Source: Dillenia suffruticosa
Taxonomy: Eukaryota > Streptophyta > Magnoliopsida > Dilleniales > Dilleniaceae
Assembly (NCBI GenBank): GCA_033439265.1
Contig: JAVTVX010000001.1
Location: 14,278,608-14,342,607, forward strand
Reading direction: 5' to 3'
Length of the DNA stretch: 64,000 nucleotides
Translations under genes and position numbers: made by a program
The notes under the pieces: generated by a model
The model's input: only the letters and a program-made list of their open reading frames with translations
What the model was told of the DNA's origin: nothing
Database searches by the model: none
In this document: positions 34,533-46,859 of the stretch, in pieces
Layout of the letters: the number at the start of each line of letters is the position of its first letter
How positions within the stretch are numbered: position 1 is the first letter of the stretch

Positions 34533-35980
34533 TGTTAAGAAAATTGTTATCTCCTTAGTTTTGATGATTACAAAATTTCTCATATGGTTTTAATCAATCT
34601 ATTTAGTATGCATACTTTTTTATTCAATATAGAAGTGATAGAACCAGTCATAGAATCGATCGTAGAATTAAGGTTTATTTGGTCATAGAAATAAGATTTT
34701 TTGATATCTGTTGAAAACTCAGCCAGCAAGATAAGTGTAGATTGGATACTATACTTAACCTATTATTGATTCTAGATATACATAAAAGATATCCCAACAT
34801 GAGGACAATTCATATTCCACCACTTAGAAATTTTTCTAAGTGTTGAAATGTGATCATTTAGATATGTTTGGATAGTTATATCTTGTTATGTGCTGAAATA
34901 TTTCCAAAACCGAAAATTATTTTTCAAAAAAAATGTGTGGAACTTCAATTTCAAGTATTTAAAGTTCAAATATTTTGCGGATATGTTTGAGAAAAATCAG
35001 TTGTAAGTTGGTTGGTTACTCATTTTATATAGCAGAATTACTTGTTAGAAAATAGTTCTGAAGGGATATTTGGCCTTCGATATCTTTACCACTGGTTTTG
35101 GATTTTTGAATTTTATTATGCTATATTATAGTGTTATAGTTGAATAGCAAATATGATGATTCGTGGTACAATTATCTTGAGATTTTGGTGGAGAAATAAA
35201 TGAGCAAAGTTGGCTAGTTATTCTGAAAAATTCAGAAATGGGGGACAGATTTTTTGGAGCTGTTTTCAAATTTTTTAGAAAAACAATCATCCGGATATAA
35301 TCAAAACAACTATTGAATATGTTAGAGGAATGTTTAAATTTCAGAAAAAAATATTTACTCTCAGTAAACTTCAAATTCAAAAGGATTTGGAGGCTATTTT
35401 TTTGAGACTATTGCTGAAAACTATTGCAGTAACTTTGAGATTTTTTACTGCTATTTGTTAAGCATCTTTGCTATCAAATACAGCAGCTATCAGTAGGTTT
35501 TTCATGGTATGAGAATATAGGACGTGAGAGACTGAATGACAATCAATTTTTGAGACTTTATAGCACCAAAAACTCAAGAAGAACTTCTGCAATTCTGAGC
35601 ACTACTGCTGTCATTTTTATTTACTTATCTTGTAATCTTTTATTGAACATTTATGTGATTTGTCTTCCATTGTTGGACGAAACAATTTTCATAGAGTCAA
35701 GATCAAAAATCAACAAGTGGATGTACTGTATTGTCTTGAACATAGTGGAAACTAGCAGGTTGCTAGAGTCCGGCTTGCTTGGCTAGAAGAGTAGATATAG
35801 GTACAAAACCGAACCACTATAAACCAGATTTGTCTCCTTACTCTCTTATTTATTTTTGTTATATTTTGTATAAATTGACCATAAGTTTACTTAGATTTAA
35901 GTGGAGTTAGATAAAAATTTAAAAAACCAATTTTAGACAACCAATTTAACCCCTATTCTTGGTTATCTTTGGGAATAACA
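34533..35980 (+). repeat. 3' LTR of Copia-3
   Basis: A 1448-bp LTR beginning TGTTAAGAAAATTG and ending GGGAATAACA, partner of 26028-27474. The target duplication ATATT follows. Confidence 0.93.
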
Positions 35981-35985
35981 ATATT

Positions 35986-36745
35986 ATTTAAAATAATAAC
36001 ATTTGATACTCAATTTATAATTTAAATTTTGTTATAATTAAGGAATGTGACTTCGGATCATGTGTTTTGAATGTACTGCATATGATGAATATGATGAGTA
36101 TGAATATGAGTTATTTAAATTAATAATATTAATTAGATATGTTAATGTTAATTTATATTTTAGATTTTATTATTAAGGATTATGATAATTATATTTAATA
36201 TTATTTATTTAGAAAGGTAAAGAATTGAAATCAAAATATGATAACAAACTTTACAATAATAATAAAAAGCTAAAATAATTAAATGAAATATAATAAAATT
36301 AATAATTAAACAAAATACGAAGAAAATTAGGAAGGCTACCATAAAAATATTATGAGTATATATACTAGCACCATTAAATCTATTATATAAAATGTAACCC
36401 AACCTTAATAACAACATTTAAATTTAATAATTATTTGATATTAGTAATAGAATATGATTATTGAAATTAGTAAGTAGTATTATTTAGTAATATTAATATT
36501 GATAAGTAATTAAGTTGTATGGAATAATAATATTAAATTATAGTAATATAATGTTAATCAAATAATTTTGATAATCATAATTATAATAAATTTATAAATT
36601 TATATTATTAAACAATATAATTTATAGTTATATTATATTAGCAAACAATATATTTATGTTTCGAGCTAATAGTTGTATTAAACCGCCAAACAACGTATTC
36701 AAATATTGAGAGTTTATATTTCAAATGAAGCCAACGCCAAATATT
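35986..36745. repeat. AT-rich repeat unit, first copy (left part)
   Basis: No gene. Bases 36131-36189 and 36396-36745 are repeated at 47551-47610 and 47634-47990, with most bases conserved. A reverse-complement copy of about 36107-36200 lies near 49990-50100. The sequence is the left half of a repeat unit interrupted by the Tekay-1 insertion at 36750. Confidence 0.75.
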
Positions 36746-36750
36746 GAAAA

Positions 36751-39504
36751 TGTCACACCCCGAACCGGGATCGTAAACAGCTGCCCATTATCCTGAATAT
36801 CGGCTGTATTTTTACAGAAAATCGGGCAGAATCTCCCCATATTTCAGAGGTTTCCCAAGCACAATTTATCCTGTATAAATCACAACCATCCTGTAATATA
36901 ATTAAATGGTCATCCCGGCCTCTCCAAAATCAACCAATCTCACAGTCAACATCCAGATAACGCAAGACTATAAAAATTTTCAGCAATCTAGCCACAGACC
37001 TTTACTGCCATGCCCCCGTCAAAGGCATGGATAGTCGCCAGTCGCCCCTCCTGTGATTTAGAGGAGCACCGAGCGATCCTAGAGTACACTTCTAAGACAT
37101 GAAACATTCCCAAGTACTTACACAATGAACAAGAAATGTCTCAATGCAATGTTATGCAATGATATGTCCATATTTATACAGTCATCCCAGAATTATACAA
37201 TGGTCGTCTATCGACCTCAGGATAAATATACATCACCAATACAATTGCTAACTCACGAAATTTGCAGCGGAATATACGACTCCTCAAGTCCAGACCAAAT
37301 CTCCCAATCATACTGAGCGTCCTAAAAGCAACGCTCCTTACCAAATACTATCTCTGAAACATGAAGGAAGTGAAGGGTGAGTACTCGGGGAAGAATACTC
37401 AGTGAGTGAGTGTGTCAATGCAATCGTCAAATATGAAGTGTGAAACTGGAATGTCAAAGCATAAGTATACAAATCATATTTCAAATCATCATGCTTTTTC
37501 TTTCAACAATATATCATTAGCACGCATTTTCAAGTCAAATATGCATCCAAAGCATTGTCACTAAAAATCATAGAGCTGCCAGCAGAAAATGTCCTGGCAG
37601 AGGTCTATCGCAACCTATGACAGGCGCACCGGAGGTGTTATATGCAAGTTTATTTAAAGTACTCTCTACCCCGGCGTTGGCGACGAACCTCGTCCAGGTG
37701 CTAGACTTGGAGATGATATCCAAATCTAAATCCAAATCCTCCCCCTTTCGGGTTCAACCTGGCTAGTACCGTGTCGATAATCAAATCACGACAACTCGTG
37801 GGATACCCCAGACCTAGCCATATCCGGACGCCACCCAAGCGTCTCTCACGGTGTCTTTCGTAGCTACGGAACAATACAATCCAAAGCCCCAAGGCTAAAA
37901 TCAATATCGTATAAAAAATGTACCGAAATCAGGTTTACAAACCAAATGCAACATATAGTATAAAATGACACATTATACATTTCAACCACATGGATACATA
38001 ATTTCATAATTCAACACAATTTTTGGACACTCCATCGATTCACAAAAATCAATTTTAAAACCAGTCAAAATATTTCAAGCATACGACAAATCATCATTCA
38101 TCAAAATATTGTAAAACAGGGTTTACATATTAAACAAAAGTATTGAAATAAATTTCACTTACAGTTTTGGGAAGAATAGCGCACTCCCCAATAAAACCAC
38201 AATACGTAGAGCAATGCTCCCCTCAATCGAATCACCAAAAAAGCCAACATAATCAAATCATCATGATTTTCATCAAATTTCTGACTATTTCAGGGTTTAT
38301 CATTTTCTTTAAATTTGTACAAATCCTAAATTCCTCAATTTATAAACAAACTCCAATGTCATCAATTTCATTTTATTTATAAGTAAATAACCAAAATCAA
38401 AATCAATCTTAATTCGAATCTAAAACCAACTAATGCTACCTAATTTGACAAAGTTTATTCAAGGGTTGAAGAGATTTCATTTCTCTCACCTAGGGTTCCT
38501 CGGATCTCAAATCTAGCTTTCGTTCGCCCGTCGGTTTGGTCTAAAACCTGAATGTTTCCAAATTTGAAACAATTGTGAGCAATTTAAGTCCAATTACTAA
38601 AGAATTTCGAAACCCTAGTGCGAAAATCGAAACTTTGAGTCATTTACCTTCGCAGAGACTCACAGACTATCACAGGCCGTCGCGGGCTCATGGGCCATTG
38701 TGGGCTCGTGGGCCGCGGGCTGGTGATTGACGGGCCTACGGGCCTAGTGGGCCTGCAGGACTGATGGGTCTGACGGGCCTGGAGGGCCTACGAATCGACA
38801 GTGGGCCGCAGTGGGCTCACGGGCTGGCGCGCTCCCGGGCTAGGACTAGGGCTCGCGCTCACGAGCTGGAGCGCTCGAGCTGGAGTGTGCGCTCGTGCAC
38901 AGGCGTGCTCGTGCAGGATCGCACGCAGTGAGGCGCGCGCTCGTGCAGAGAGTCGCGCTAGAGCCCGCTCGCGCTCGTACTGGGGTGCGCAGTGTGCTTG
39001 TGCAGAGGCGCGCAGGGGCGCGCTAGGGATCGTGCCGAAGCGTGCCCTGCGCGCTGGGGCTTGGGTAGAGGCGCGCTGGGGCTTGGGTAGGGGCGCGCAG
39101 TCTGGGGCACGCTCAGACTCGCGCTAAGGGCCGCGCAGTGTGCGCTCGAGCTCGGGAGAGCACGCAGTCGCGCGAAGGAGAGCGCAGTGGCACTCGTGCA
39201 GGGAGAAGCTGCAGCGGCTCGCTTGCGGGAGGGAGGATCGCGCTGCAGCACTCGCGCTCTCACGGGGAAGATTGCGAGGTGGAGCTTGCGCTCGCGCGGG
39301 GATGATCGAGCGGCTGTGCTCGCGCTCGTGGTGGGGGATCACGAAGCGGAGGATGGCAGCAGAAAAGAGAGAGACGCGGCGGCGGGGAGATCGGGAGAAG
39401 AGAGAAGAGAGAAGAGAGGCGGAAAGAGAGAGAGAAAGAGAGAGGAAAAGGGAGAAAATTAGGGCTTTAAGCCCTAATTTAAATTTTTTTTTTTTTGTGT
39501 TACA
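36751..39504 (-). repeat. 3' LTR of Tekay-1
   Basis: A complete 2754-bp LTR, plus-strand ends TGTCACACCCC and GGTGTTACA-like (GTGTTACA). It has an AT-rich inner half, a GC-rich section (about 38670-39350) full of imperfect repeats of GCGCGCTGGGGCTTG-type words, a purine-rich GAGAGA tract (39360-39460) and a terminal palindrome ATTAGGGCTT/AAGCCCTAAT near 39459-39480. The long frames in the GC-rich part are not genes. The purine tract (minus strand) occupies 39505-39519. Confidence 0.92.
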
Positions 39505-39559
39505 TTTTCTAACCCCCTAAAAACAAGTCTCGTCCTCCAGACTAAAAGAAACTATATAG

Positions 39560-42552
39560 AGAAAAGTTGGGGGTGCTGTCTCCTCATGGCTCCTCAAGCT
39601 CCCAGGTCTGTTCCTCGACCTGATCGCTCCTCTACAAAACTCTAACAAGAGGAACCTCTTTACTCCGTAGCTTTCTGACCTGTCGATCCAGAATAGCCAC
39701 GGACTAAACAGGTAAGCTCAAGTCCTTTCGAACCTCAACTGGCGGAGCCTCTAAAATATGTAAGGGATCTGGCTGATATTTCCTAAGTATTGAGACATGA
39801 AATACATCATGAATACGCGATAGGTCTGCTGGCAGCTCCAATTTATATGCTATACTTCTAACCCTCTCAAGGATACGGAAGGGCCCAATATATCTGGGGC
39901 TCAACTTCCTCCGCTGCCCAAATCGAATGACTCCTTTCAAGGGAGATATCCTAAAGAAAACCATGTCTCCCACAGTAAACTCTAGAGGTCGTCGCCTACG
40001 ATCTGCATACGATTTCTGTCTATCCTGGGCTGCTTTCATCCGCGTACGGACAATCCTCACTTTCTCCTTCATCTCCTCTACCAGCTTAACATTGGTGAAT
40101 CGTCGCTCACCAACCTCATCCCAGTACAACGGGGTACGACACTTCCTCCCATACAATGCCTCGTAAGGTGGCATGTCAATGCTCGCTTGATAGCTATTAT
40201 TATAGGCAAACTCCACTAACGGAAGATGCCGATCCCAACTCCCCCGGAAATCCATAACATATGCCCTAAGCATGTCCTCTAAAGTATGAATGGTCCTCTC
40301 TGACTGACCATCTGTCTGGGGTTGATACGCTGTGCTGAAATTCAGTCTAGTACCCAAAACCTCCTACAGACTGGGTCAAAAACGGGATGTAAATCTGGGG
40401 TCTCGATCTGATACTATCGATGCTGGAACCCCATGCAGTCTCACAATCATATCAATATAGAGGCATGCCAACGCCTCAAGCGAGTAATCACTCCTAATCG
40501 GGATGAAATGTGCGGACTTAGTAAGTCGGTCAATTATCACCCAAATAGCATCATGTTGTGCCAAAGTCTGCGGTAACCCCACTACGAAATCTATCGTGAT
40601 ATACTCCCACTTCCACTCAGGAATGGGAAGGGGCTGCAAGGTGCCAGCTGGACGCTGGTGCTCAGCCTTTACCTACTGACATACAAGGCAACGAGCAATA
40701 AATTCTACAATTTCTCATTTCATACCCGACTACCAATAATTGTCTCTGATGGTACGGTATATTTTAGTACTGTCGGGATGTAAAGCATAGGCAGATGAAT
40801 GGGCCTCCTCAAGAATAGCCCTGCGGAGATCTCTATCTGTTGGTATACACACCCGATCTTGAAAAAACAACAGTCTATCCTTGCGAACTCTAAAGTCATC
40901 AATATCACCTTTGCTGGCTTTCTCATAAATACCTCGGAACTCTTCATCACTCTGCTGAAGCTCCCTGATACGGTCGAGCAAACTCGGCCGAACCTCAAAT
41001 CTGGCTAGTATAGCTCCCTGATCATCACTAGCCAACCTGACTCCCAAAGCTCAGAGTCCCAATAAACATGAGAGATAAGTACTCTCGATAGTCTGAGAAG
41101 AGGAAGACGACTTCCGACTCAAGGCATCAGCCACTATATTAGCCTTGCCCGGATGATAGTCAATGATGAGGTCATAATCCTTTAGTAGCTCTAACCATCT
41201 CCGCTGCCTCAAATTCAGCTCCCTCTGAGTGAACAGATACTTCAGACTCTTGTGATCTGTAAACACCCTACATGTGACCCCATATAAATAGTGGCACCAT
41301 ATCTTTAGTGCAAAGACTATGGCCGCCAACTCCAAATCATGCGTAGGATAGTTCACCTCATGCTTCTTTAGCTGTCGCGAAGCATAGGCGATAACTCTAC
41401 CATCCTGCATCAATGCACAGCCCAATCCCTGCCTGCTGGCGTCACTATACACCACATACTCTCGACTACTCGTGGGAAGGGCTAGAATCGGAGCGGACGT
41501 CAACCGCTGTTTGAGCTCCTGAAAGCTCTCCTCACAACGGTCATCCCATATAAATCTGACGTCCTTCCGTGTCAATCTAGATAATGGAGCAGCAATTTGA
41601 GAAAAGCCCTCTACAAATCTGTGGTAATACCCGGCTAGACCAAGAAAACTCCTGATTTCTGATACTGTTTGTGGTTGCTCCCATCTCAATATAGCCTCAA
41701 CTTTCTGCGGAGGTTTCTGCGGATCAATAAAGATACCCTCCGCAGAAACTATATGGCCAAGAAAACCAATCTGCCACAGCCAAAATTCACACTTGGTGAA
41801 CTTGGCATAAAGCTGTCTCTAACGAAGAGTCTGCAGAATCACCCTAAGGTGCTGAGCATGCTCATCATCACTCCGCGAGTAGACTAAGATATCATCAATA
41901 AAAATAATAACGAACCGGTTCAAATAATCGTAAAAAATTCAGTTCATTAGGTCCATAAATGCGGCAGGGGCATTGTCAGCCCAAATGGCATGACAAAAAA
42001 CTCATAATGTCCGTATCGGGTGTGGAAAGCCGTCTTAGGCACATCTTGACTCCTACTCCACAACTGATGATATCCCGATCGAAGATCAATTTTCGAGAAA
42101 ACTCGGACACCTTGCAATTGACCAAATAAATCATCTATGCGAGGCAGCGGATATCTGTTCTTCACAGTCACCCGATTAAGCTGCCTATAATCTACACATA
42201 ATCTCAGTGAGCCGTCCTTCTTCGTTATAAATAGCACTGGAGCGCCCCAAGAGGACATGCTAGGACGGATAAACCCCTTATCCAGCAACTCCTGCAGCTG
42301 GACCTTGAGCTCCCTCAGCTCAGCCGGCGCCGTCCTGTATGGCGGCATAGAGATAGAGGTAGTCCCCGGAGCTAAATCGATTTCAAAGTCAAACTCCCGA
42401 ACCGGTGGTAATCCGGGTAACTCCTCGGGGAAAATATCAAGAAAGTCCTGTACCACTGGGACATTCTCCAGTCTCGGTCCCTGAGCAGTGATGTCAATGA
42501 TATGAGCCAGGTAAGCTGTACATCCGCGGCGAATCATGCGTCTGGCCTCCAA
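39560..42552 (-). pseudogene. Tekay-1 RT, RNase H, integrase and chromodomain-like tail (broken)
   Basis: [49 protein letters not shown] and an intact catalytic FIDDILVYS (about 41880-41900). RNase [21 protein letters not shown] and [12 protein letters not shown]. Integrase: [29 protein letters not shown] and LVEFAYNNSYQASIDMPPYE. The tail has SRIHDVFHVSILRKYQPDP and a chromodomain-like VEEQTWELEE ending in a frameshift near 39565. Stops are present at 41947, 41690-41700, 41051 and 40358-40375. The RT active site looks better preserved than in Tekay-2, but the protein is broken and protease is absent. Confidence 0.88.
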
Positions 42553-42577
42553 AGAAATGGAAATACGAATAGAGATC

Positions 42578-43985
42578 TTATTCTAGAGGATCAGGAGTAC
42601 CCATGATGATGTCAGGGTTCGCCTGGGCATCCTCCTGCGTCATGGCATAAACCCGGGCCTGAGCCCTAGGCTGCTGTCGTGTCTGGGTCTGTACTGTGTT
42701 ACTCCTGGTGATCACCCTGGGAGTAGAAGCTGCTGGCTGAGCAGGCTGCCCCTGCCGTCCCATACGATGAGTACTAGTGCGGCTCAGTAAACTCTGTCCT
42801 CCGAGTCCTAACTCAGGACAGGAACTCCTAATATGCCCCGACTTCCCACAATGGAAGCAAGTGACCGTCACTGAACAAGCTCCTATCAGATGGGACCTAT
42901 TGCACCTGCGGCAATAAGGATGCCGCTGAGCAGTACACTGTGCAGGGTGAGTCGGAGAGGGCTATCTGAACCCGTGGGAGTACTGTCCCCGTCCCAGCTC
43001 AGGAAATCTAGATCCTAATCCGCCTCCGTGCGAACTGGATCCCTTGCCCCTCTTGGAGTTCTGTGTAAAATGAGACTTCTCTTTCTTTCTTTTCTGCTCT
43101 TTGCTCTCTTTCTGCCTAGCCTCTGCGCGGACCAAAGCCTCCGCGCGGTGAGCAGAGTCTATCACCTCGGCCAGGGTAAATTGAGGGGTAACAGTCATAT
43201 ACTTCTTTATGCTAAGGCTAAGACCGTCCTCAAATTTAAAGCGCAAATACTGAGGTGTGGCCAGATCTGGTACAAATGCGGCAAGTCTCCACATGTCTGC
43301 CTCATACTCCGAGACAGATCTGGACCCCTGTGTAAGCCGTCCTAACTCTGACCTCATCCGGTCCTGCTGGTAGAGTGGGAAGAATCTGCAGTCAAACTCC
43401 CGAAGGAAGTCGTCCCACCGCAGTGGCTCTGTCGCCTCATCAGTGAGGGCCTCCCACCATAAGAGGGCCTCTCCTTCTAATAATCGCTGTGCCACTTTCA
43501 GGCAGAGCTCCTCTCCAATCTCCAGATCTGTCAAAATCCTTCGGGTGCGGTTATCCAATGCTTGGCTACCGCAGCCTCACCAAGCCCTGCAAAAACTGTG
43601 CATCCCAACTGACGGGCCTCCTTAACCAACTGAGTCAACTCATGTACCCGTCTAAGAATAGCCGATGCAGTCTCACTCGGCTCGGACAAAGTAGAAGGAC
43701 CGGCCATCGGCGGTGGAATCGGCGCCGTAGGAACTGGCACTGCTGCAGGTGCAGGTGCCGCTGTAGGAGGTGGTGGGGGCGGAATCTGGAACTCATACGA
43801 AGCGTACCACTCGTACACCTGCCGAAAGATTCGAGTGTGGGTACGGGAGTCTCAGCCTGAGCAGCTGGCTGAGTAGGTGCCAATGGTGGCACGCGAGTCG
43901 AAGTACGATCCTCCGGCTCGTCTAATTCCTCTGGTACTCGTAGGGTCTCGGTTGCCCTAGGTGCATCTGGCACTATGACAGGCAC
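42578..43985 (-). pseudogene. Tekay-1 gag (N-terminus lost)
   Basis: Three frames cover gag. The N-terminal linker VPEELDEPEDRTSTRVPPLA and a Pro/Ala-rich stretch lie at 43531-43985. The capsid core at 42962-43558 has QRLLEGEALLWWEALTDEAT and YEADMWRLAAFVPDLATPQY. The zinc knuckle CFHCGKSGHIRSSC lies at the start of 42578-42871. Frameshifts separate them. The region upstream of 43985 runs straight into LTR sequence at 43996, so the normal start codon and leader are deleted. Gag ends [10 protein letters not shown]-stop, equivalent to the donor side of the candidate intron in Tekay-2. Confidence 0.85.
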
Positions 43986-43995
43986 ACCAGATGTG

Positions 43996-46544
43996 ATTAA
44001 ATGGTCATCCCTGCCTCTCCAAAATCAACCAATCTCACAGTCAATATCCAGATAACGCAAGGCTATAAAAATTTCCAGCAACCTAGCCACAGACCTCTAC
44101 TGCCATGCCCTCGTCAAAGGCATGGACAGCAGCTAGTCGCCCCGCCTGTGATTTAGAGGAGGCACCGAGCGATCCTAGAGTACACTTCTAAGACATGACA
44201 CATTCCCAAGTACTTATACAATGAACCAGAAATGCCTCAATGCAATGTTATGCAATGATATGTCCATATTTATACAGTCATCTCAGAATTATACAATGGT
44301 CGTCTATCGACCTCAGGATAAATATACATCACCAATACAATTGCTAACTCACGAAATTTGCGGCGAAATATACGACTCCTCAAGTCCAGACCAAATCTCC
44401 CAATGATACTGAGCGTCCTAAAAGCAATGCTCCTTGCCAAATACTATCTCTGAAACAAGAAGGGGAGTGAGGGGTGAGTACTCGGGGAAGAATACTCAGT
44501 GAGTGAGTGAGTCAATGCAATCATCAAATATGACGTGTGAAACTGGAGTGTCAAAGCATAAGTATACAAATCATATTTCAAATCATCATACTTTTCCTTT
44601 CAACAATACATCATTAGCACGCATTTTCAAGTCAAATATGTATCCAAAGCACTGTCACTAAAAATCATAGAGCTGCCAGCCAAAAATATCCTGGCAGAGG
44701 TCTACCGCGACCTATGACAGGCGCACCGGAGGTGTTATATGTAAGTTTATTTAAAGTGCTCTCTACCCCAGCGTTGACGACGAACCTCGTCCAGGTGCTA
44801 GACTTGGAGAGGATATCCAAATCCAAATCCAAATCCTCCCCCTTTCGGGTTCAACCTGGCTAGTACCGTGTCGATAATAATATCACGACAACTCGTGGGA
44901 TACCCCAGGCCTAAGCATATCCAGACGCCACCCAAGCGTCTCTCACGGTGTTCTTCGTAGCTACGGAACAATACAATCCAAAGCCCCTAAGGCTAAAATC
45001 AATATCGTATAAAAAATGTGACGAAATCAGATTTACAAACCAAATGCAACATATAGTATAAAATGGCACATTATACATTTCAACCACATGGATGCATAAT
45101 TTCATAATTCAACACAGTTTTTGGATACTCCATCGGTTCACAAAAATCAATTATAAAACCAGTCAAAACATTTCAAGCATATGACAAATCATGCTCATTC
45201 ATCAAAATGTTGTAAAATAGGGTTTACATATTAAACAAAATCATTGAAATAAATCTCACTCACAGTTTTGGAGAGGATAGCGCACTTCCCAATAAAACCG
45301 CAATACGTAGAGCAATGCTCCCCTCAATCGAATCACCAAGAAAGCCAAACTAATCAAGTAATCATGATTTTCATCAAATTTTTGACTATTTCAGGGTTTA
45401 TCATTTTCCTTAACTTCGTACAAACCCTAAATTCCTCAATTTATAAATAAACTCCAATGTCATCAATTTCATTCTATTTATAAGTAAATAACCAAAATTA
45501 AAATCAATCTTAATTCGAATCTAAAACCAACTAATGCTACCTAATTTGACAAAGTTTATTCAAGGGTTGAAGAGATTTCATTTCTCTCACCTAGGGTTTC
45601 TCGGATCTCAGATCTAGCTTTCGTTTGCCCGTCGATTTGGTCTAAAACCTAAATGTTTCCAAATTTGAAACAATTGTGAGCAATTTAAGTCCAATTACTA
45701 AAGAATTTCAAAACCCTAGTATGAAAATTGAAACTTTGAGTCATTTACCTTCGCAGAGGCTCACGAACTGTCACAGGCCGTCGCGGGCTCGTGGGCCACG
45801 GGCTGGTGGTTGACGGGCCGGCGGGCCTAAGGGCCTGATGGGTCTGGCGGGCCTGGAGGGCCTACGGGTCGGCAGTGGGCTGCGGGCCGGATTGGGCCAC
45901 AGTGGGCTCGCGGGCTGGCGCTCTCCCTGGCTAGGACTAGGGCTCGCACTCACGAGCTGGAGCGTGCGCTCGTGCGCAGTTGTGCTCTTGCAGGATCACG
46001 CGCAGTGAGGCGCGCACTCGTGCAGAGGGTCGCGCTGGAGCGCGCTCACGTTCGTGCTGGGGCGAGCAATGTGCTTGTGCAGAGGCGCACAGGGGCGCGC
46101 TAGGGATCGTGCAGAGGCGCGCTGGGGCTTGGGCAGAGGCGCGCAGTGCTCGTGCAGGGGCGCGCAGGCTGGGGCACGCTCAGGCTCATGCTAAGGGCCG
46201 TGCAGTGCGTGCTCGCTCTCAGGAGAGCGCGTAGTCTCGCGAAGGAGAGCGCAGTGGCGCTCGTGTAGGGAGGAGCTGCAGCGGCTCGCTCGCGGGAGGG
46301 AGGATCATGCTGCAGCCCTCGCGCTCTCACGGGGAAGACTGCGCGGTGGCGCTCGCGCTCGTGGTGGGGGATCACGCGGCGGAGGATGGCAGCTCGAGAG
46401 AGAGAGACGTGGCGGCGGGGAGATCGGAAGAAGAGAGAAGAGAGAAGAGAGGCGGAAAGAGAGAGAGAAAGAGAGAGGAAAAGGGAGAAAATTAGGCTTT
46501 AAGCCCTAATTTAAATTTTTTTTTTTTTTTTTTTTGGTGTTACA
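43996..46544 (-). repeat. 5' LTR of Tekay-1, inner end deleted
   Basis: 2549 bp corresponding to 36901-39504 of the other LTR, with several percent difference by eye. The missing 150 bp would have joined the primer site. The outer end GGTGTTACA at 46544 is intact and the duplication GAAAA follows. Confidence 0.9.
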
Positions 46545-46549
46545 GAAAA

Positions 46550-46859
46550 TCTATCCGCGCGCGTTTTTTTTGCTCCTTTACAAATTTATTGGGAAGCTTG
46601 AATTTTTAATTAGTTTTTTAAAATTTTTACCGTTTAATGTATGGTTATAGTTTGAAATGGAATAGTTATAGTGAATAGTTTTGGAGTAGTTATCGTGATT
46701 ACCTTTATATGTTTCATATGTGTTATTTTATTGTTACGTCTGTAGTTTTTAATATTATAATTTTCATTAGTATTATTTTTTAGTTTAAACAAATTTCATA
46801 CAGTTTTAAAAAATACTTGTTACCAAAATAAAAATACTTATTACTATTTGTTACCATTT
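46550..46859. repeat. AT-rich repeat unit, first copy (right part)
   Basis: Continuation of the unit interrupted by Tekay-1. The stretch CTCCTTTACAAATTTATTGG near 46575 recurs near 48002 with similar following sequence, so 36131-36750 plus 46550-46859 aligns with 47551-48270. Confidence 0.7.

Larger units (their letters stand above)
26028..35980 (+). mobile_element. Decayed SIRE-like Ty1/Copia element (Copia-3)
   Basis: The element is 9953 bp, with LTRs at 26028-27474 and 34533-35980 and a 5-bp duplication ATATT (26023-26027 and 35981-35985). The primer site TTAGTATCAGAGC (27476-27488) follows the 5' LTR, and the purine tract AAAAAGGGAGAAAA (34519-34532) precedes the 3' LTR. The order is gag with zinc knuckle and coiled coil, protease, integrase, RT, RNase H, then an extra reading-frame region of about 1.3 kb. 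Long LTRs, a large gag and an extra frame after RNase H suggest the SIRE/Maximus lineage. The LTRs differ by roughly 12% in the part I compared, and the coding region has dozens of stops, so it is an old copy. Confidence 0.92.
36751..46544 (-). mobile_element. Tekay/Del-type Gypsy chromovirus with two deletions (Tekay-1)
   Basis: The duplication GAAAA (36746-36750 and 46545-46549) bounds a 9.8-kb element on the minus strand. The left LTR (36751-39504) is complete. The right, promoter-bearing LTR (43996-46544) lacks about 150 bp at its inner end, and the primer site, the leader and probably the start of gag are gone too. Gag, RT, RNase H, integrase and a chromodomain-like tail follow in Gypsy order. 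Protease is missing through a second deletion near 42553-42560, as shown by comparison with Tekay-2. Stops and frameshifts are common. Very long LTRs and the C-terminal block PLVRVL...VEEQTW suggest Tekay/Del. Confidence 0.92.

Noticed and set aside
38801-39520. Ala/Arg-rich frames in the GC-rich part of the Tekay LTRs (also 45980-46495 and 56643-57374)
   Set aside because: They lie inside LTRs, differ in frame between copies and consist of short GC-rich repeats plus a GAGA tract.
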